From contig CACHWN010000002.1 in the NCBI GenBank assembly GCA_902583585.1, forward strand, positions 91,620 to 155,619: 64,000 nt of DNA. Direction: 5' to 3'. Both the position numbers and the translations under genes were made by a program. Under the pieces are notes generated by a model. That model ran no database searches, was not told the origin of the DNA, and saw nothing but the letters and a program-made list of their open reading frames with translations. Source of the DNA: an uncultured Pelagibacteraceae bacterium (GTDB lineage Bacteria > Pseudomonadota > Alphaproteobacteria > Pelagibacterales > Pelagibacteraceae). This document shows, piece after piece, positions 8,350 through 17,380 of this stretch (positions are counted from its first letter, which is position 1; every line of letters begins with the position of its first letter).

Positions 8350-8575
8350 TAATTTATTAACCATGAACGGATACGGAATTTTCGTATGGTCGTCTTTTGC
8401 AATAACCTTTTTAATTTGTGGAATTATTTACTACAAGACACGTAAAACACTAAAAAAGTACGAAAAGAAATTTGCAAAAGAAATTCAAGAACTCTCTACT
8501 AGACAACAGAAAACAGTTCTAGAGAAATCTAAAGTCGCTTCGAGAATATTGTCATCTTACAATAAAACTATTTAA
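8342..8575 (+). CDS. ccmD: Haem exporter small subunit CcmD
   Basis: Small single-span membrane protein of 77 residues that stabilises the CcmC-CcmE-haem complex and helps release holo-CcmE. Its helix (NGYGIFVWSSFAITFLICGIIY region, about residues 9-30) is followed by a basic, Lys-rich cytosolic tail, the normal CcmD layout. The tail is longer than in most CcmD proteins. Sequence conservation in this family is weak, so the call relies on size, topology, the YGxFVWxSF pattern and position between ccmC (8-nt overlap) and ccmE (8-nt gap). A second possible start lies at the internal Met (about residue 8). Confidence 0.85.
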   Translation: MISNLLTMNGYGIFVWSSFAITFLICGIIYYKTRKTLKKYEKKFAKEIQELSTRQQKTVLEKSKVASRILSSYNKTI

Positions 8576-8583
8576 AGCATTTA

Positions 8584-9012
8584 ATGCTCCCAAAAAAAGT
8601 AAAAAAAAGGGTCTCTCTTTTAGCAGTACTTCTATTTACATCAGTAGTTGGAATTTTTTTGATTTTAAATGCTCTTAATAAAAATATTTTATATTTTAAT
8701 TCTCCTACTGATATTAAGATAAATCAAAATATTAATTTTGATAAAAAAATTAGAGTTGGTGGAATGGTGAAAAAGAATACACTTAAAATAAAAGATCAGG
8801 AAATTAGGTTTATAATTACAGATTTAAAAAATGAGATCAATGTGAGTTTTAAAGGCACTATACCTAATTTATTTGCTGAAGGCAAAGGGGTAGTTGCAGA
8901 AGGTAAGTTACGGGATAAAAAGTTTTTTATTGCTGATAGAATTTTAGCAAAACACGATGAAAATTATATGCCTCCAGAACTAAAAAATATAATGAAAGAA
9001 AATGCTAAGTAA
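8584..9012 (+). CDS. ccmE: Cytochrome c maturation haem chaperone CcmE
   Basis: Periplasmic haem chaperone of 142 residues, anchored by one N-terminal helix (about 10-30). It binds haem covalently and hands it to CcmF/H. The OB-fold domain contains RVGGMVKKN and the haem site AKHDENYMP, with the ligand-forming His124 and Tyr128 in the H-x3-Y arrangement typical of CcmE. Its 3' end overlaps ccmF by 11 nt. Length and motifs are complete, so the protein should be functional provided haem is delivered by CcmC/D and a CcmAB encoded elsewhere. Confidence 0.97.
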   Translation: MLPKKVKKRVSLLAVLLFTSVVGIFLILNALNKNILYFNSPTDIKINQNINFDKKIRVGGMVKKNTLKIKDQEIRFIITDLKNEINVSFKGTIPNLFAEGKGVVAEGKLRDKKFFIADRILAKHDENYMPPELKNIMKENAK

Positions 9013-10876
9013 TACTGGAAATTTTCTTTTATTTATAAATATTTTTTTAAGCTTTTTAATTATTTATAATTCTTTTAAATGTTTAAAAATAAAAAATAAT
9101 TTAATTTTCAAAAATATTTACCAGATTAGCTTGCTGCAAAGTACCTTAATTTTAATTTGTTTTTTTACACTTACTTCTGCTTTCATAGTCTCTGACTTTT
9201 CTTTAATCACTGTTTATCAAAACTCTCATTCATTAAAGCCTCTCTTTTATAAAATTTCTGGAACTTGGGGAAATCACGAGGGCAGTTTATTACTTTGGGT
9301 AATAATACTTACAATTTTCTCATTTTTATTTTTGATTTATAATAAAAATCACCCAAAGAATTACAGACTTCATACCTTAATAATTCAAAACTTATTAATC
9401 TTAGGTTTTTTGCTTTTTATAATTTTTAATAGCAATCCTTTTAGTTCTATAAACCCTATTCCTAAAGAAGGGTTAGGTTTGAATCCAATATTGCAGGACC
9501 CAGCTTTAGCTATTCACCCTCCTCTACTTTATATAGGGTTCGTAGGATCCTCTATATATTTCTCTGCAGCTATGGCTTCAATGATTTCAAATTACTCTGG
9601 CAGTTTATTTGCACAATCAATCAAAAGTTGGGTTTTGATTTCTTGGATTTTTCAAACATTAGGTATCTTAGTTGGATCTATCTGGGCATATTACGAGTTA
9701 GGTTGGGGAGGTTTTTGGTTTTGGGACCCAGTTGAAAATGCATCCTTACTTCCATGGTTTGCAATGACAGCTCTGTTACACAGTCTATTAGTTTTAGAAA
9801 AAAGAAATACGCTTTATTTTTGGACAATAATACTTTGTTTAATGACATTTACTTTAAGTGTAACAGGTACTTTTTTGGTTAGGTCTGGAATACTAAATTC
9901 AGTTCATACTTTTGCTAATGATCCATCAAGAGGTATATACATTTTAGTATTTTTAAGCTTAATGATTTTTGCATCAATTTATTTCTTATTTAGCAAATAT
10001 AAGCCAACAAACGATTTAATTAATTCAAATAGTAAAGAAACTTTTGTTTTGATAAATAATTGGTTCATGATGTTTTATTTAATCACAGTGTTATTAGGCA
10101 CTTTGTACCCAATATTTACGGACGCAATTTCTGATAACAAGATTTCGGTTGGTCCCCCTTTTTACAATTCCGTAATCATTCCAGTTGTAATAGCCTTTTT
10201 ATTTTTTATGGCGATTGGACCGCAAGCCAAATGGATTAAAAATAAATTTTCAAATTTAAGAAGCATACTATTAATTCTTAGTGGAGCAATTATAATAAAT
10301 TTTGCTATCGTTTACTTCTTAAAAAGTTACAGTTTAATTTCAAATTTAATATTGATATCTTCTTTATTTTTAATTATGTCATCTATTTTTGATTTTTTTA
10401 AACAAAGTAAATTGAGTTTTCCAAGAATAGTGTCTCACTTATCTTTTGGTTTTTTAATTTTATTTATTGGGTTGAATCATAATTTCTCTGTTGAAAAAGA
10501 TTTTAATTTAAAACTTGGTGAAGCTAAAAAAATAGATGATTATGAATTTGCTCTTTTAGATCTTAAATTAAGTCAGGAAAATAATTATAAAGCTGTTGTG
10601 GGCAAACTGGAGGTAAATAATTCCAATACTATGAAAAGAAGAGTTTTATATCCTGAAATAAGAATTTATGATAATCCTCAAACTCTCACATACGAAGCCT
10701 CAATTCAAACAAATTTTTTAGGAGACCATTATTTAACGATGAGTAATATTGATCGTTCAGAATACTATAATATTAAATTTCAACACAAACCACTTATGAT
10801 TTGGATCTGGATATCTGTACTCCTGCTTTCTTTTGGTGGGTTTTTAAGTTTATTCAAAAATGCAAAAAATAATTAA
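9002..10876 (+). CDS. ccmF: Cytochrome c haem lyase subunit CcmF
   Basis: Large inner-membrane protein of 624 residues with many helices. It reduces the haem held by CcmE and, with CcmH, attaches it to apocytochrome CXXCH sites. The signature WGGFWFWDPVENASLLPW (about residues 235-252) is the periplasmic WWD domain. Histidine-bearing loops such as GTWGNHEGSLLLW and LAIHPPLLYIGF, which supply conserved His residues, are present. The C-terminal periplasmic region (about 500-600) is in place. It overlaps ccmE by 11 nt and ccmG by 17 nt, so the whole run is probably one transcript. Confidence 0.97.
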   Translation: MLSNTGNFLLFINIFLSFLIIYNSFKCLKIKNNLIFKNIYQISLLQSTLILICFFTLTSAFIVSDFSLITVYQNSHSLKPLFYKISGTWGNHEGSLLLWVIILTIFSFLFLIYNKNHPKNYRLHTLIIQNLLILGFLLFIIFNSNPFSSINPIPKEGLGLNPILQDPALAIHPPLLYIGFVGSSIYFSAAMASMISNYSGSLFAQSIKSWVLISWIFQTLGILVGSIWAYYELGWGGFWFWDPVENASLLPWFAMTALLHSLLVLEKRNTLYFWTIILCLMTFTLSVTGTFLVRSGILNSVHTFANDPSRGIYILVFLSLMIFASIYFLFSKYKPTNDLINSNSKETFVLINNWFMMFYLITVLLGTLYPIFTDAISDNKISVGPPFYNSVIIPVVIAFLFFMAIGPQAKWIKNKFSNLRSILLILSGAIIINFAIVYFLKSYSLISNLILISSLFLIMSSIFDFFKQSKLSFPRIVSHLSFGFLILFIGLNHNFSVEKDFNLKLGEAKKIDDYEFALLDLKLSQENNYKAVVGKLEVNNSNTMKRRVLYPEIRIYDNPQTLTYEASIQTNFLGDHYLTMSNIDRSEYYNIKFQHKPLMIWIWISVLLLSFGGFLSLFKNAKNN

Positions 10877-11381
10877 ATCTATAATAGTTTTTTTGTTCAT
10901 TTTTGTTCTTTTAGTGTTTTACAATTCACTTGATAGAGAAACTAATTATAGCACTGACTACCTAGTAGGAAATAAATTAGAAAAAATAAATTTAAAAAGT
11001 TTTGATGATGATAAAATCTATACTAGTGAAGATTTTAAAAAAAGTCGTTATACACTTATAAATTTTTGGGCGTCTTGGTGTGCTCCTTGTAGAATTGAAC
11101 ATCCCTATTTGATGCAATTATCTAAGGAAAAAAATTTAAAAATTTTAGGAGTCAATTTTAAAGATAAAAAAATTAATGCATCAAAATTTTTAAATGAGCT
11201 AGGGAATCCGTATTATTATATGACGAAAGATACTACTGGAAAGCAGTCAGTTAACTTTGGAATTTACGGCATACCAGAAAGTATTTTAATTAATAATGAA
11301 ACAATAGTTTTAAAAAAATTTGTAGGACCGCTTAACGAACAAAATTTTAATGATATAAAGGAGATCATAAATTCCTTATGA
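10860..11381 (+). CDS. ccmG: Thiol:disulfide interchange protein CcmG/DsbE
   Basis: Membrane-anchored periplasmic thioredoxin of 173 residues that keeps apocytochrome c and CcmH cysteines reduced. One N-terminal anchor helix (about 5-22) is followed by a thioredoxin fold with the active site WASWCAPC (Cys74 and Cys77) and the family's G-x-x-x-x-P region GIYGIPESILI, containing the cis-Pro. It overlaps ccmF at the 5' end and ccmH by 4 nt at the 3' end. It would receive electrons from a CcdA/DsbD protein not found in this window. Confidence 0.95.
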   Translation: MQKIIKSIIVFLFIFVLLVFYNSLDRETNYSTDYLVGNKLEKINLKSFDDDKIYTSEDFKKSRYTLINFWASWCAPCRIEHPYLMQLSKEKNLKILGVNFKDKKINASKFLNELGNPYYYMTKDTTGKQSVNFGIYGIPESILINNETIVLKKFVGPLNEQNFNDIKEIINSL

Positions 11382-11746
11382 GATTTAAAATTTTGCTTAT
11401 AATTTTTTTCCTCAGTCTAAACATTAATCTCTATTCAAATGAGCTAGTAGAGGAAAGCAAGATACACAAAAACTTGAGGTGTTTAGTTTGCCAAGGTCAA
11501 TCAATAGCAGATTCTAATTCAGATTTTGCTTTGACTTTAAAAATGGTGGTTAAAGATTTGATTGATCAAGGAAAAACAGAGGCGGAAATTTATAGTTTTT
11601 TATCAGATAAATATGGAGACTGGATTTTATATAAGCCTAAAATTAATCAAGGAAACCTTTTACTTTGGGGCTTACCGTACTTGGCGCTTATTATAGGCGG
11701 TGTAATTATTGTTTTTTTAATCAGAAAATCCTCTAAAAAAGCTTGA
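11378..11746 (+). CDS. ccmH: Cytochrome c maturation protein CcmH (CycL type)
   Basis: Periplasmic, membrane-tethered thiol oxidoreductase of 122 residues that acts with CcmF and CcmG on apocytochrome CXXCH motifs. An N-terminal signal or anchor (about 3-18) precedes the redox motif NLRCLVCQGQSIADSN (Cys35 and Cys38), and a C-terminal helix (about 93-115) re-enters the membrane. This is the short CcmH form; the TPR protein CcmI that often follows is not present downstream. The 4-nt ATGA overlap with ccmG indicates coupling. It is the last gene of the ccm run. Confidence 0.95.
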   Translation: MRFKILLIIFFLSLNINLYSNELVEESKIHKNLRCLVCQGQSIADSNSDFALTLKMVVKDLIDQGKTEAEIYSFLSDKYGDWILYKPKINQGNLLLWGLPYLALIIGGVIIVFLIRKSSKKA

Positions 11747-11791
11747 ATTGCAAACTGTACATACTAATTATTTAGTTGTATTTTTCAAAAT

Positions 11792-12295
11792 ATGAAATTT
11801 CAATTTTTCACATTTTTATTTACTTTAGTTTTTTTGCTGTCAACAGCAAAAGCGAATGAAGGTGAGGCAGACATATCATTCTACACTGGAACTTTTGATG
11901 TAATTGATGAAGAAGGGGATGACCAAACTTCTTTGTTCGGTATAGAACATAAAAATCCTGATTTGTTCAGAGATACTTTCCTAGGGAAATTTAAACCAAT
12001 TACTGGAGGATTTATAACTGGCAATAGTTCAGTATATTTGTATACAGGTGTTGAGGGCCAATATGGAATAGGTCCTATTAAAATTTTACCAAGTTTTTCT
12101 CCAGGTTATTATGAAAAAGGTGACGGTAAGGATTTAGGAAGTATGCTTGAATTCAAAAGTGAAATTAAAATTGGCTTTGATATTTTTGAGAATTCCAAAT
12201 TAAGTTACAGCTACAGTCATATCTCTAACAATGATTGGGGAGATACAAATCCAGGTATAGATAATCAACATATAACATTTTCAAAGAAATTTTAA
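11792..12295 (+). CDS. PagL-like lipid A 3-O-deacylase (acyloxyacyl hydrolase family)
   Basis: Outer-membrane beta-barrel protein of 167 residues with a signal peptide at about 1-21 (cleavage near AKA/NE). The C-terminal block YSYSHISNNDWGDTNPGID matches the PagL active-site region: His143 and Ser145 fit the catalytic His and Ser, but the position expected to hold the catalytic Glu is Asp157. The protein ends in Phe, usual for an outer-membrane barrel. PagL removes the 3-O acyl chain from lipid A; activity here is uncertain because of the Glu-to-Asp change. It stands 45 nt after ccmH and 5 nt before the FMN oxidase gene, with no obvious functional tie to either. Confidence 0.78.
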   Translation: MKFQFFTFLFTLVFLLSTAKANEGEADISFYTGTFDVIDEEGDDQTSLFGIEHKNPDLFRDTFLGKFKPITGGFITGNSSVYLYTGVEGQYGIGPIKILPSFSPGYYEKGDGKDLGSMLEFKSEIKIGFDIFENSKLSYSYSHISNNDWGDTNPGIDNQHITFSKKF

Positions 12296-12300
12296 TAACA

Positions 12301-13449
12301 ATGAATTTGAACGATTGTTATAATTTTGATGATTTTAGAAAATTAGCAAAAAAAAACTTACCTGCACCAATATTTCATTATATCGATGGTGGTGCGGACG
12401 ATGAAACAACTTTAAAAAGAAATACAGAATCTTTTTTAAAATGTGACTTAGTCCCTAACATTTTAGCAAGTGTTGGAGAACCAGACTTATCTACTTCTGT
12501 ATTCGGACAAAAAATAGATATGCCGCTCTTCCTTTCACCTAGCGCTATGCAGAGACTTTATCACCATGATGGAGATAAAGCTTCAGCTAGGGCTGCTGAA
12601 AAGTTCGGAACTTTTTACAGCATGTCTACAATGGCAACTTCCTCTATAGAAGAAATAGCTAATATTTCAGGAGGTCCAAAAATGTTTCAGCTTTACATAC
12701 ATAAAGATCAAGGTTTAACAGATAACTTAATAGACAGATGTAAGAGCTCAGGATTTAAAGCCATGTGTCTTACGGTCGATACAGTTGTTGCAGGAAATCG
12801 AGAAAGAGATCATAGATGGGGTTTTACAACACCACCAAAACTAACATTAAAAAGTCTTCTAAGCTTTGCTACTCATCCTAAATGGGCTTTCAACTACTTA
12901 ACGCATGAGAAATTTCAATTAGCCAATGTTTCTCATTGGACGAAAAAAGGATCAAGTATTGCAAAAGGAGTAATGGAGTACATCAATGAGCAATACGATC
13001 CAGCAATGAGCTGGAAAGATGCTGAGTACGTTGTTAAAAAATGGGGAGGTCCTTTTGCTTTGAAAGGAGTTATGTCAGTTGAAGATGCAAAGAGAGCAGT
13101 TGAAATTGGAGCCTCTGCAATAATGCTTTCAAATCATGGAGGACGACAGCTTGATGGTTCTAGATCGCCTTTCGATCAGTTACCGGCAATAGCTGATGCA
13201 GTTGGGGGCAAAATAGAAATCATTTTAGATGGAGGAGTCCGGAGAGGCACTCACGTTCTGAAAGCACTATCTTTAGGAGCAACAGCTTGTAGTTTCGGAA
13301 AAGGTTTTTTATTTGCATTAGGGGCTGGTGGCCAAAAAGGAGTTGAGCAAATTTTGCAGAGAATGAGGGACGAAATCAGAAGAGACATGATTTTATTGGG
13401 ATGTAAAAGCATAAAAGAGCTAAATAAAACAAAAATTGTATATAGGTGA
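12301..13449 (+). CDS. FMN-dependent alpha-hydroxy acid dehydrogenase (LldD/glycolate oxidase family)
   Basis: Flavoenzyme of 382 residues that oxidises an L-2-hydroxy acid (lactate, glycolate or similar) to the 2-oxo acid. It has the family's FHYIDGGADDETT start, FLSPSAMQRLYHHDGD, MFQLYIHKDQ, and the active-site LSNHGGRQLDGS with the proton-abstracting His, then ILDGGVRRGTHVLKALSLGA for FMN phosphate binding. Length fits LldD. The adjacent aminotransferase and glcDEF suggest a role in glycolate or another 2-hydroxy acid rather than only lactate, but substrate cannot be fixed from sequence. It starts 5 nt after the PagL-like gene. Confidence 0.9.
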   Translation: MNLNDCYNFDDFRKLAKKNLPAPIFHYIDGGADDETTLKRNTESFLKCDLVPNILASVGEPDLSTSVFGQKIDMPLFLSPSAMQRLYHHDGDKASARAAEKFGTFYSMSTMATSSIEEIANISGGPKMFQLYIHKDQGLTDNLIDRCKSSGFKAMCLTVDTVVAGNRERDHRWGFTTPPKLTLKSLLSFATHPKWAFNYLTHEKFQLANVSHWTKKGSSIAKGVMEYINEQYDPAMSWKDAEYVVKKWGGPFALKGVMSVEDAKRAVEIGASAIMLSNHGGRQLDGSRSPFDQLPAIADAVGGKIEIILDGGVRRGTHVLKALSLGATACSFGKGFLFALGAGGQKGVEQILQRMRDEIRRDMILLGCKSIKELNKTKIVYR

Positions 13450-13498
13450 TGCAAAAAAACTGGTTTTCAAAAGTGTAAATAAATACTAGGTTTAGAAT

Positions 13499-14662
13499 AT
13501 GAAATTAGCAAAAAATTTAGAGAGACTTGGAACAGAGACTGCTTTTAGTGTCTTAGCTGAAGCTAAGAAGCTCGAAGCTGAGGGTAAAGAAATGATTCAC
13601 TTGGGTTTAGGTCAGCCAGATTTTATGACTCCTAAACATATTATGGACGCAGCAAAAAAAGCCATTGATGACGGCCATCATGGATATGTTTTAGCTAACG
13701 GGATTGCTGAATGCCGGCAAGCAGTTTCAAGAAAAATAAAAAGTTTATATAAAAAAGAAGTTAGTCCCGAACGAATTATGATTATGCCTGGTGGAAAACC
13801 TACAATGTACTTTGCTATTCAAATGATCGGCGAGCCTGGTGCAGAAATAGTTCATCCAACACCTGGTTTTCCAATTTATGAGTCTATGATTAATTATACT
13901 GGTGCCAAAGCAGTTCCATATGATCTAACAAAAGAAAAAGATTTAAAATTTGATCCTGAAAAAATTTTATCTTTGATAACAGACAAAACTCGTCTTGTGA
14001 TACTGATTAATCCCAATAATCCAACGGGAAGTTTTGTTGAAAAACCTGCAATTGATTTTCTTGCTGAAGGTTTAAAGAAACATCCGCACGTTACAATTCT
14101 TAGTGATGAAATTTATAGCAGACAAATTTTCGATGGAAAAGAGATGCCAACTTTTTTCAATTACCCAGATCTACAAGATAGGTTGATAGTTTTAGATGGA
14201 TGGAGCAAAGCTTACTCTATGACTGGCTGGCGAATGGGATGGAGCGTGTGGCCAGAAAATTTAATACCTCATGTAACTAAATTAGCTATTAATAGTTTTT
14301 CTTGTGTAAATGCGCCTTCACAATTTGCTGGAATAGCAGCATTAGATGGACCCGACGACTCTATTCATCATATGATGGAAAAGTTTGATCAAAGAAGAAA
14401 ATTAATTCACAAAGGATTGAATGATTTACCTGGTGTAGATTGCAGTATGCCTGGTGGAGCTTTTTACGCTTTTCCAAATGTAAAAGGAACAGGAATGACT
14501 GGAAGTGAATTTTCAAAGAAATGTATGCATGAAGCTGGTGTGGCAATTGTGCCTGGAACAGCTTTTGGTAAAACATCAACAGATTACGTTCGTTTTAGCT
14601 TTGCTGCCTCGAGGGACAACATTCAAAAAGCACTAGAAAAAATCTCAAAAATGCTTAAGTAG
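13499..14662 (+). CDS. Class I/II PLP-dependent aminotransferase
   Basis: Fold-type I aminotransferase of 387 residues. The PLP lysine is Lys237 in DGWSKAYSMTGWRMGW; NPNNPTGS (about 171-178) and the LSDEIYSRQIF Asp/Tyr pair contact the cofactor, and the C-terminal Arg that binds the substrate carboxylate is in YVRFSFAAS. It resembles aspartate/aromatic-type enzymes, so annotation by homology would read aspartate aminotransferase. It sits between a 2-hydroxyacid oxidase and glcDEF, which make glyoxylate, so transamination of glyoxylate to glycine is a reasonable alternative role. That is inference from position. Confidence 0.88.
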   Translation: MKLAKNLERLGTETAFSVLAEAKKLEAEGKEMIHLGLGQPDFMTPKHIMDAAKKAIDDGHHGYVLANGIAECRQAVSRKIKSLYKKEVSPERIMIMPGGKPTMYFAIQMIGEPGAEIVHPTPGFPIYESMINYTGAKAVPYDLTKEKDLKFDPEKILSLITDKTRLVILINPNNPTGSFVEKPAIDFLAEGLKKHPHVTILSDEIYSRQIFDGKEMPTFFNYPDLQDRLIVLDGWSKAYSMTGWRMGWSVWPENLIPHVTKLAINSFSCVNAPSQFAGIAALDGPDDSIHHMMEKFDQRRKLIHKGLNDLPGVDCSMPGGAFYAFPNVKGTGMTGSEFSKKCMHEAGVAIVPGTAFGKTSTDYVRFSFAASRDNIQKALEKISKMLK

Positions 14663-14670
14663 AACTGATT

Positions 14671-16167
14671 ATGAGTACTTTACAAATGCCAAAAGTTGAT
14701 AACGCAATTATGTCTAAAAAAGATAAAATTGCTCTGGACCTTCGTGGAATTATAAATTCTAAAAATGTCCTTTCGAATCCTGATGAATTAAGACCTTTCG
14801 AAACTGATGGCTTAACCGCTTACAGACAAATGCCTCTTTTAGTAGTTATGCCTGAGACTGTCGAGGAAGTAAGCCAAATTTTAAAATATTGTAATGAAAA
14901 TAAAGTAAAAGTAGTTCCAAGAGGAGCCGGAACAGGCTTATCTGGTGGTTCAATGCCTCTAGAAGATTGTGTTTTGATGGCAATGGGAAAATTTAATAAG
15001 ATAATTGAAATTGATTACGAAAACAGATGCGTAGTTACTCAACCTTGTGTAACAAATTTAGCGATTACCCATGCTGTTCAAGACAAAGGTTTTTATTATG
15101 CCCCGGATCCATCAAGTCAAATTGCATGTTCAATAGGTGGAAACGTTGCTGAAAATTCTGGTGGAGTTCACTCTCTTAAATATGGAGCTACGACAAATAA
15201 CCTTTTAGGTATTGAAGTAGTTTTAATGGACGGAACTATAACTAAATTTGGTGGTAAAGCCATGGATGCTGAAGGATACGATTTCTTAGGTTTGATGACT
15301 GGTTCAGAGGGCTTGCTTGGAGTTATTACAGAGGTGACTGTTAAAATTTTAAAGTCACCCGAAGTTGTTAAAGCTGCTTTAGTAGGCTTTCCTTCCATTG
15401 AAGATGCAGGAAACTGTGTTGCTGAAATAATCGCAGAGGGATGCATACCAGCTGGGATGGAAATAATGGATAAAGCTCTAACAAAAGCAACTAATGATTA
15501 TTCCAAAGCAGGTTATCCAACCGATGCTGAGGCTATGATGATTGTAGAATTTGACGGAACAGAGCATGAAGTTGAAGCTTACATTCAAAAGACAAAAAAA
15601 ATTGCTGAAAAAAATAATTCATCAAGCTTAAAAATTAGTAAATCAAATGAAGAGAGATTAAAATTTTGGGCTGGTAGGAAAGCAGCCTTCCCAGCTTGTG
15701 GAGTTCTAGCACCTGATTATATGTGCATGGATGGCTCAATTCCAAGAGGAAAACTTGCTGAGGTTTTAAATGAAATTTCAAGACTTTCTAAAAAATATAA
15801 TTTGCCAGTTGCCAATGCATTTCATGCAGGAGATGGAAATCTTCATCCTCTAATTATGTTTGATGCAAATGACAAAGAGTCTTTAAGGAAATGTGAGGAG
15901 TTTGGAGCTGATATATTAAAGTATTGTGTAAAAGTCGGTGGGGCTCTAACTGGTGAACACGGAGTTGGTATAGAGAAAAGAGAATTAATGTGTGAAGCGT
16001 TCAATGATAAAGATATACAACAACAATTAACAATTAAAGTTGCATTAGATCCAAATTCATTATTAAATCCAGGCAAAGTTTATCCAATACTTAGAAAATG
16101 TGCTGAGGAAGGGAGAGTTCATGTCCATGGAGGAAAAACAAAATTCCCAGACATCCCTAGATTTTAA
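14671..16167 (+). CDS. glcD: Glycolate oxidase subunit GlcD (FAD-binding)
   Basis: FAD-dependent catalytic subunit of 498 residues that oxidises glycolate (or D-lactate) to the 2-oxo acid. The FAD-binding PCMH domain is clear (VVPRGAGTGLSGGSMP at about 90-105, then IGGNVAENSGGVHSLKYG), and the C-terminal FAD-oxidase part has NAFHAGDGNLHPLI and GGALTGEHGVGIEKRE with the catalytic His residues. It heads a glcD-glcE-glcF order as in other proteobacteria. SAR11 bacteria are known to use glycolate to meet their glycine requirement, which fits this cluster. The 3' end overlaps glcE by 47 nt from the preferred glcE start. Confidence 0.95.
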   Translation: MSTLQMPKVDNAIMSKKDKIALDLRGIINSKNVLSNPDELRPFETDGLTAYRQMPLLVVMPETVEEVSQILKYCNENKVKVVPRGAGTGLSGGSMPLEDCVLMAMGKFNKIIEIDYENRCVVTQPCVTNLAITHAVQDKGFYYAPDPSSQIACSIGGNVAENSGGVHSLKYGATTNNLLGIEVVLMDGTITKFGGKAMDAEGYDFLGLMTGSEGLLGVITEVTVKILKSPEVVKAALVGFPSIEDAGNCVAEIIAEGCIPAGMEIMDKALTKATNDYSKAGYPTDAEAMMIVEFDGTEHEVEAYIQKTKKIAEKNNSSSLKISKSNEERLKFWAGRKAAFPACGVLAPDYMCMDGSIPRGKLAEVLNEISRLSKKYNLPVANAFHAGDGNLHPLIMFDANDKESLRKCEEFGADILKYCVKVGGALTGEHGVGIEKRELMCEAFNDKDIQQQLTIKVALDPNSLLNPGKVYPILRKCAEEGRVHVHGGKTKFPDIPRF

Positions 16168-17380
16168 TCAAAATATTTTTAAACCTACCTCTAGAGAGGA
16201 AATAGTTGAGATAGTTAAAACTTGTTATAGGAAAAATATACCTTTAGAAATCAATGGATTAAAATCAAAAAGTAAAATTGGAAGAAATTTTCAATCTGAA
16301 AAAACTTTAGATCTATCTGATTTTAAAGGTATAATTGATTACAAACCTGAAGAGCTCTACATTAAAGTTAAAGCTGGTACACCTTTGAAAGAAATAATAG
16401 AGGAGCTAGATAAAAATAATCAGCAATTAGCTTTTGAACCGAATGATTTTGGTTACTTATTTTCTGGAGAAAGTAACAGCGGTTCGATTGGTGGAGTCGT
16501 TTCATGTAACTTTGCTGGATCACGAAGATTTAAAGTTGGAAGTGTTCGAGATCATATACTTGGTTTTCAAGGGATTAACGGAAAAGGTGAAACTATTAAA
16601 TCTGGGGGAACAGTAGTTAAGAATGTTACCGGTTATGATTTAAGTAAATTAATATCAGGATCTTTTGGTACACTCACGATATTAACTGAGCTTTCAATAA
16701 AAGTTTTACCAAAACCAGAAACAAGTAAAACTTTAATTATAAAGAACCCTCATCTTAAAAAAGCACTAGACTTTCTTGGAAAAGCATTGTCATCTTCTAC
16801 AGACCCATCCGGTGGAGTTTTTTATCCAGACTATTTTGGAAAAGATTTTGTACTGAATGATCTTACACACGATGGAGGTTTAACCGCTGTAAGAATTGAA
16901 GGTCCAACAAATTCTGTGGATCAAAGAGTAAACAGATTGTCCAAAGAATTAGGTCTTTTGGATCAAGAGCTTTCTATTTTAGACAATGAACAAAGTAATA
17001 TCTTTTGGAGCAGGACAAAAAATTTGGAGGTTTTTAAAAAATTAGAAAGCAATTTATTAAGGATAGTTCTTCCAATAAGTGAAACCTTACAGGTTATTCA
17101 AAAACTTAAAAGTTACGATATAAAATATTTTGTTGATTGGGGAGGGAGCCTAATCTGGGCAGTATTTGAAACATTAAACGCTAAAATACTTAGTGATATT
17201 AAGGATATTGTAAAAAAACACCAAGGATATATCACTTTAATTAAAATAGAGGATGATCTAAAGGCCTCTGCTGATATTTTTACAATAGATCCAATTAAGT
17301 ATAAAATAAGTGAAAAAATTAAAAGGAGTTTTGATCCAAAAAGAATTTTTAATCCAGGGAAAATGTACACAGGAATTTAA
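16121..17380 (+). CDS. glcE: Glycolate oxidase subunit GlcE (FAD-binding)
   Basis: Second FAD-binding subunit of glycolate oxidase, about 419 residues from the start I choose. ATG at 16121 is preferred because a purine-rich GGGAGAG lies just upstream. An in-frame ATG at 16100 and one at 16127 are alternatives. The PCMH-type motifs SNSGSIGGVVSCNFAGSRR and SGGTVVKNVTGYDLSKL are present, and the C-terminus ends in RSFDPKRIFNPGKMY like the GlcD/GlcE family. The start lies inside glcD, implying coupled translation of the complex. It is followed by glcF without a gap. Confidence 0.93.
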   Translation: MSMEEKQNSQTSLDFNQNIFKPTSREEIVEIVKTCYRKNIPLEINGLKSKSKIGRNFQSEKTLDLSDFKGIIDYKPEELYIKVKAGTPLKEIIEELDKNNQQLAFEPNDFGYLFSGESNSGSIGGVVSCNFAGSRRFKVGSVRDHILGFQGINGKGETIKSGGTVVKNVTGYDLSKLISGSFGTLTILTELSIKVLPKPETSKTLIIKNPHLKKALDFLGKALSSSTDPSGGVFYPDYFGKDFVLNDLTHDGGLTAVRIEGPTNSVDQRVNRLSKELGLLDQELSILDNEQSNIFWSRTKNLEVFKKLESNLLRIVLPISETLQVIQKLKSYDIKYFVDWGGSLIWAVFETLNAKILSDIKDIVKKHQGYITLIKIEDDLKASADIFTIDPIKYKISEKIKRSFDPKRIFNPGKMYTGI

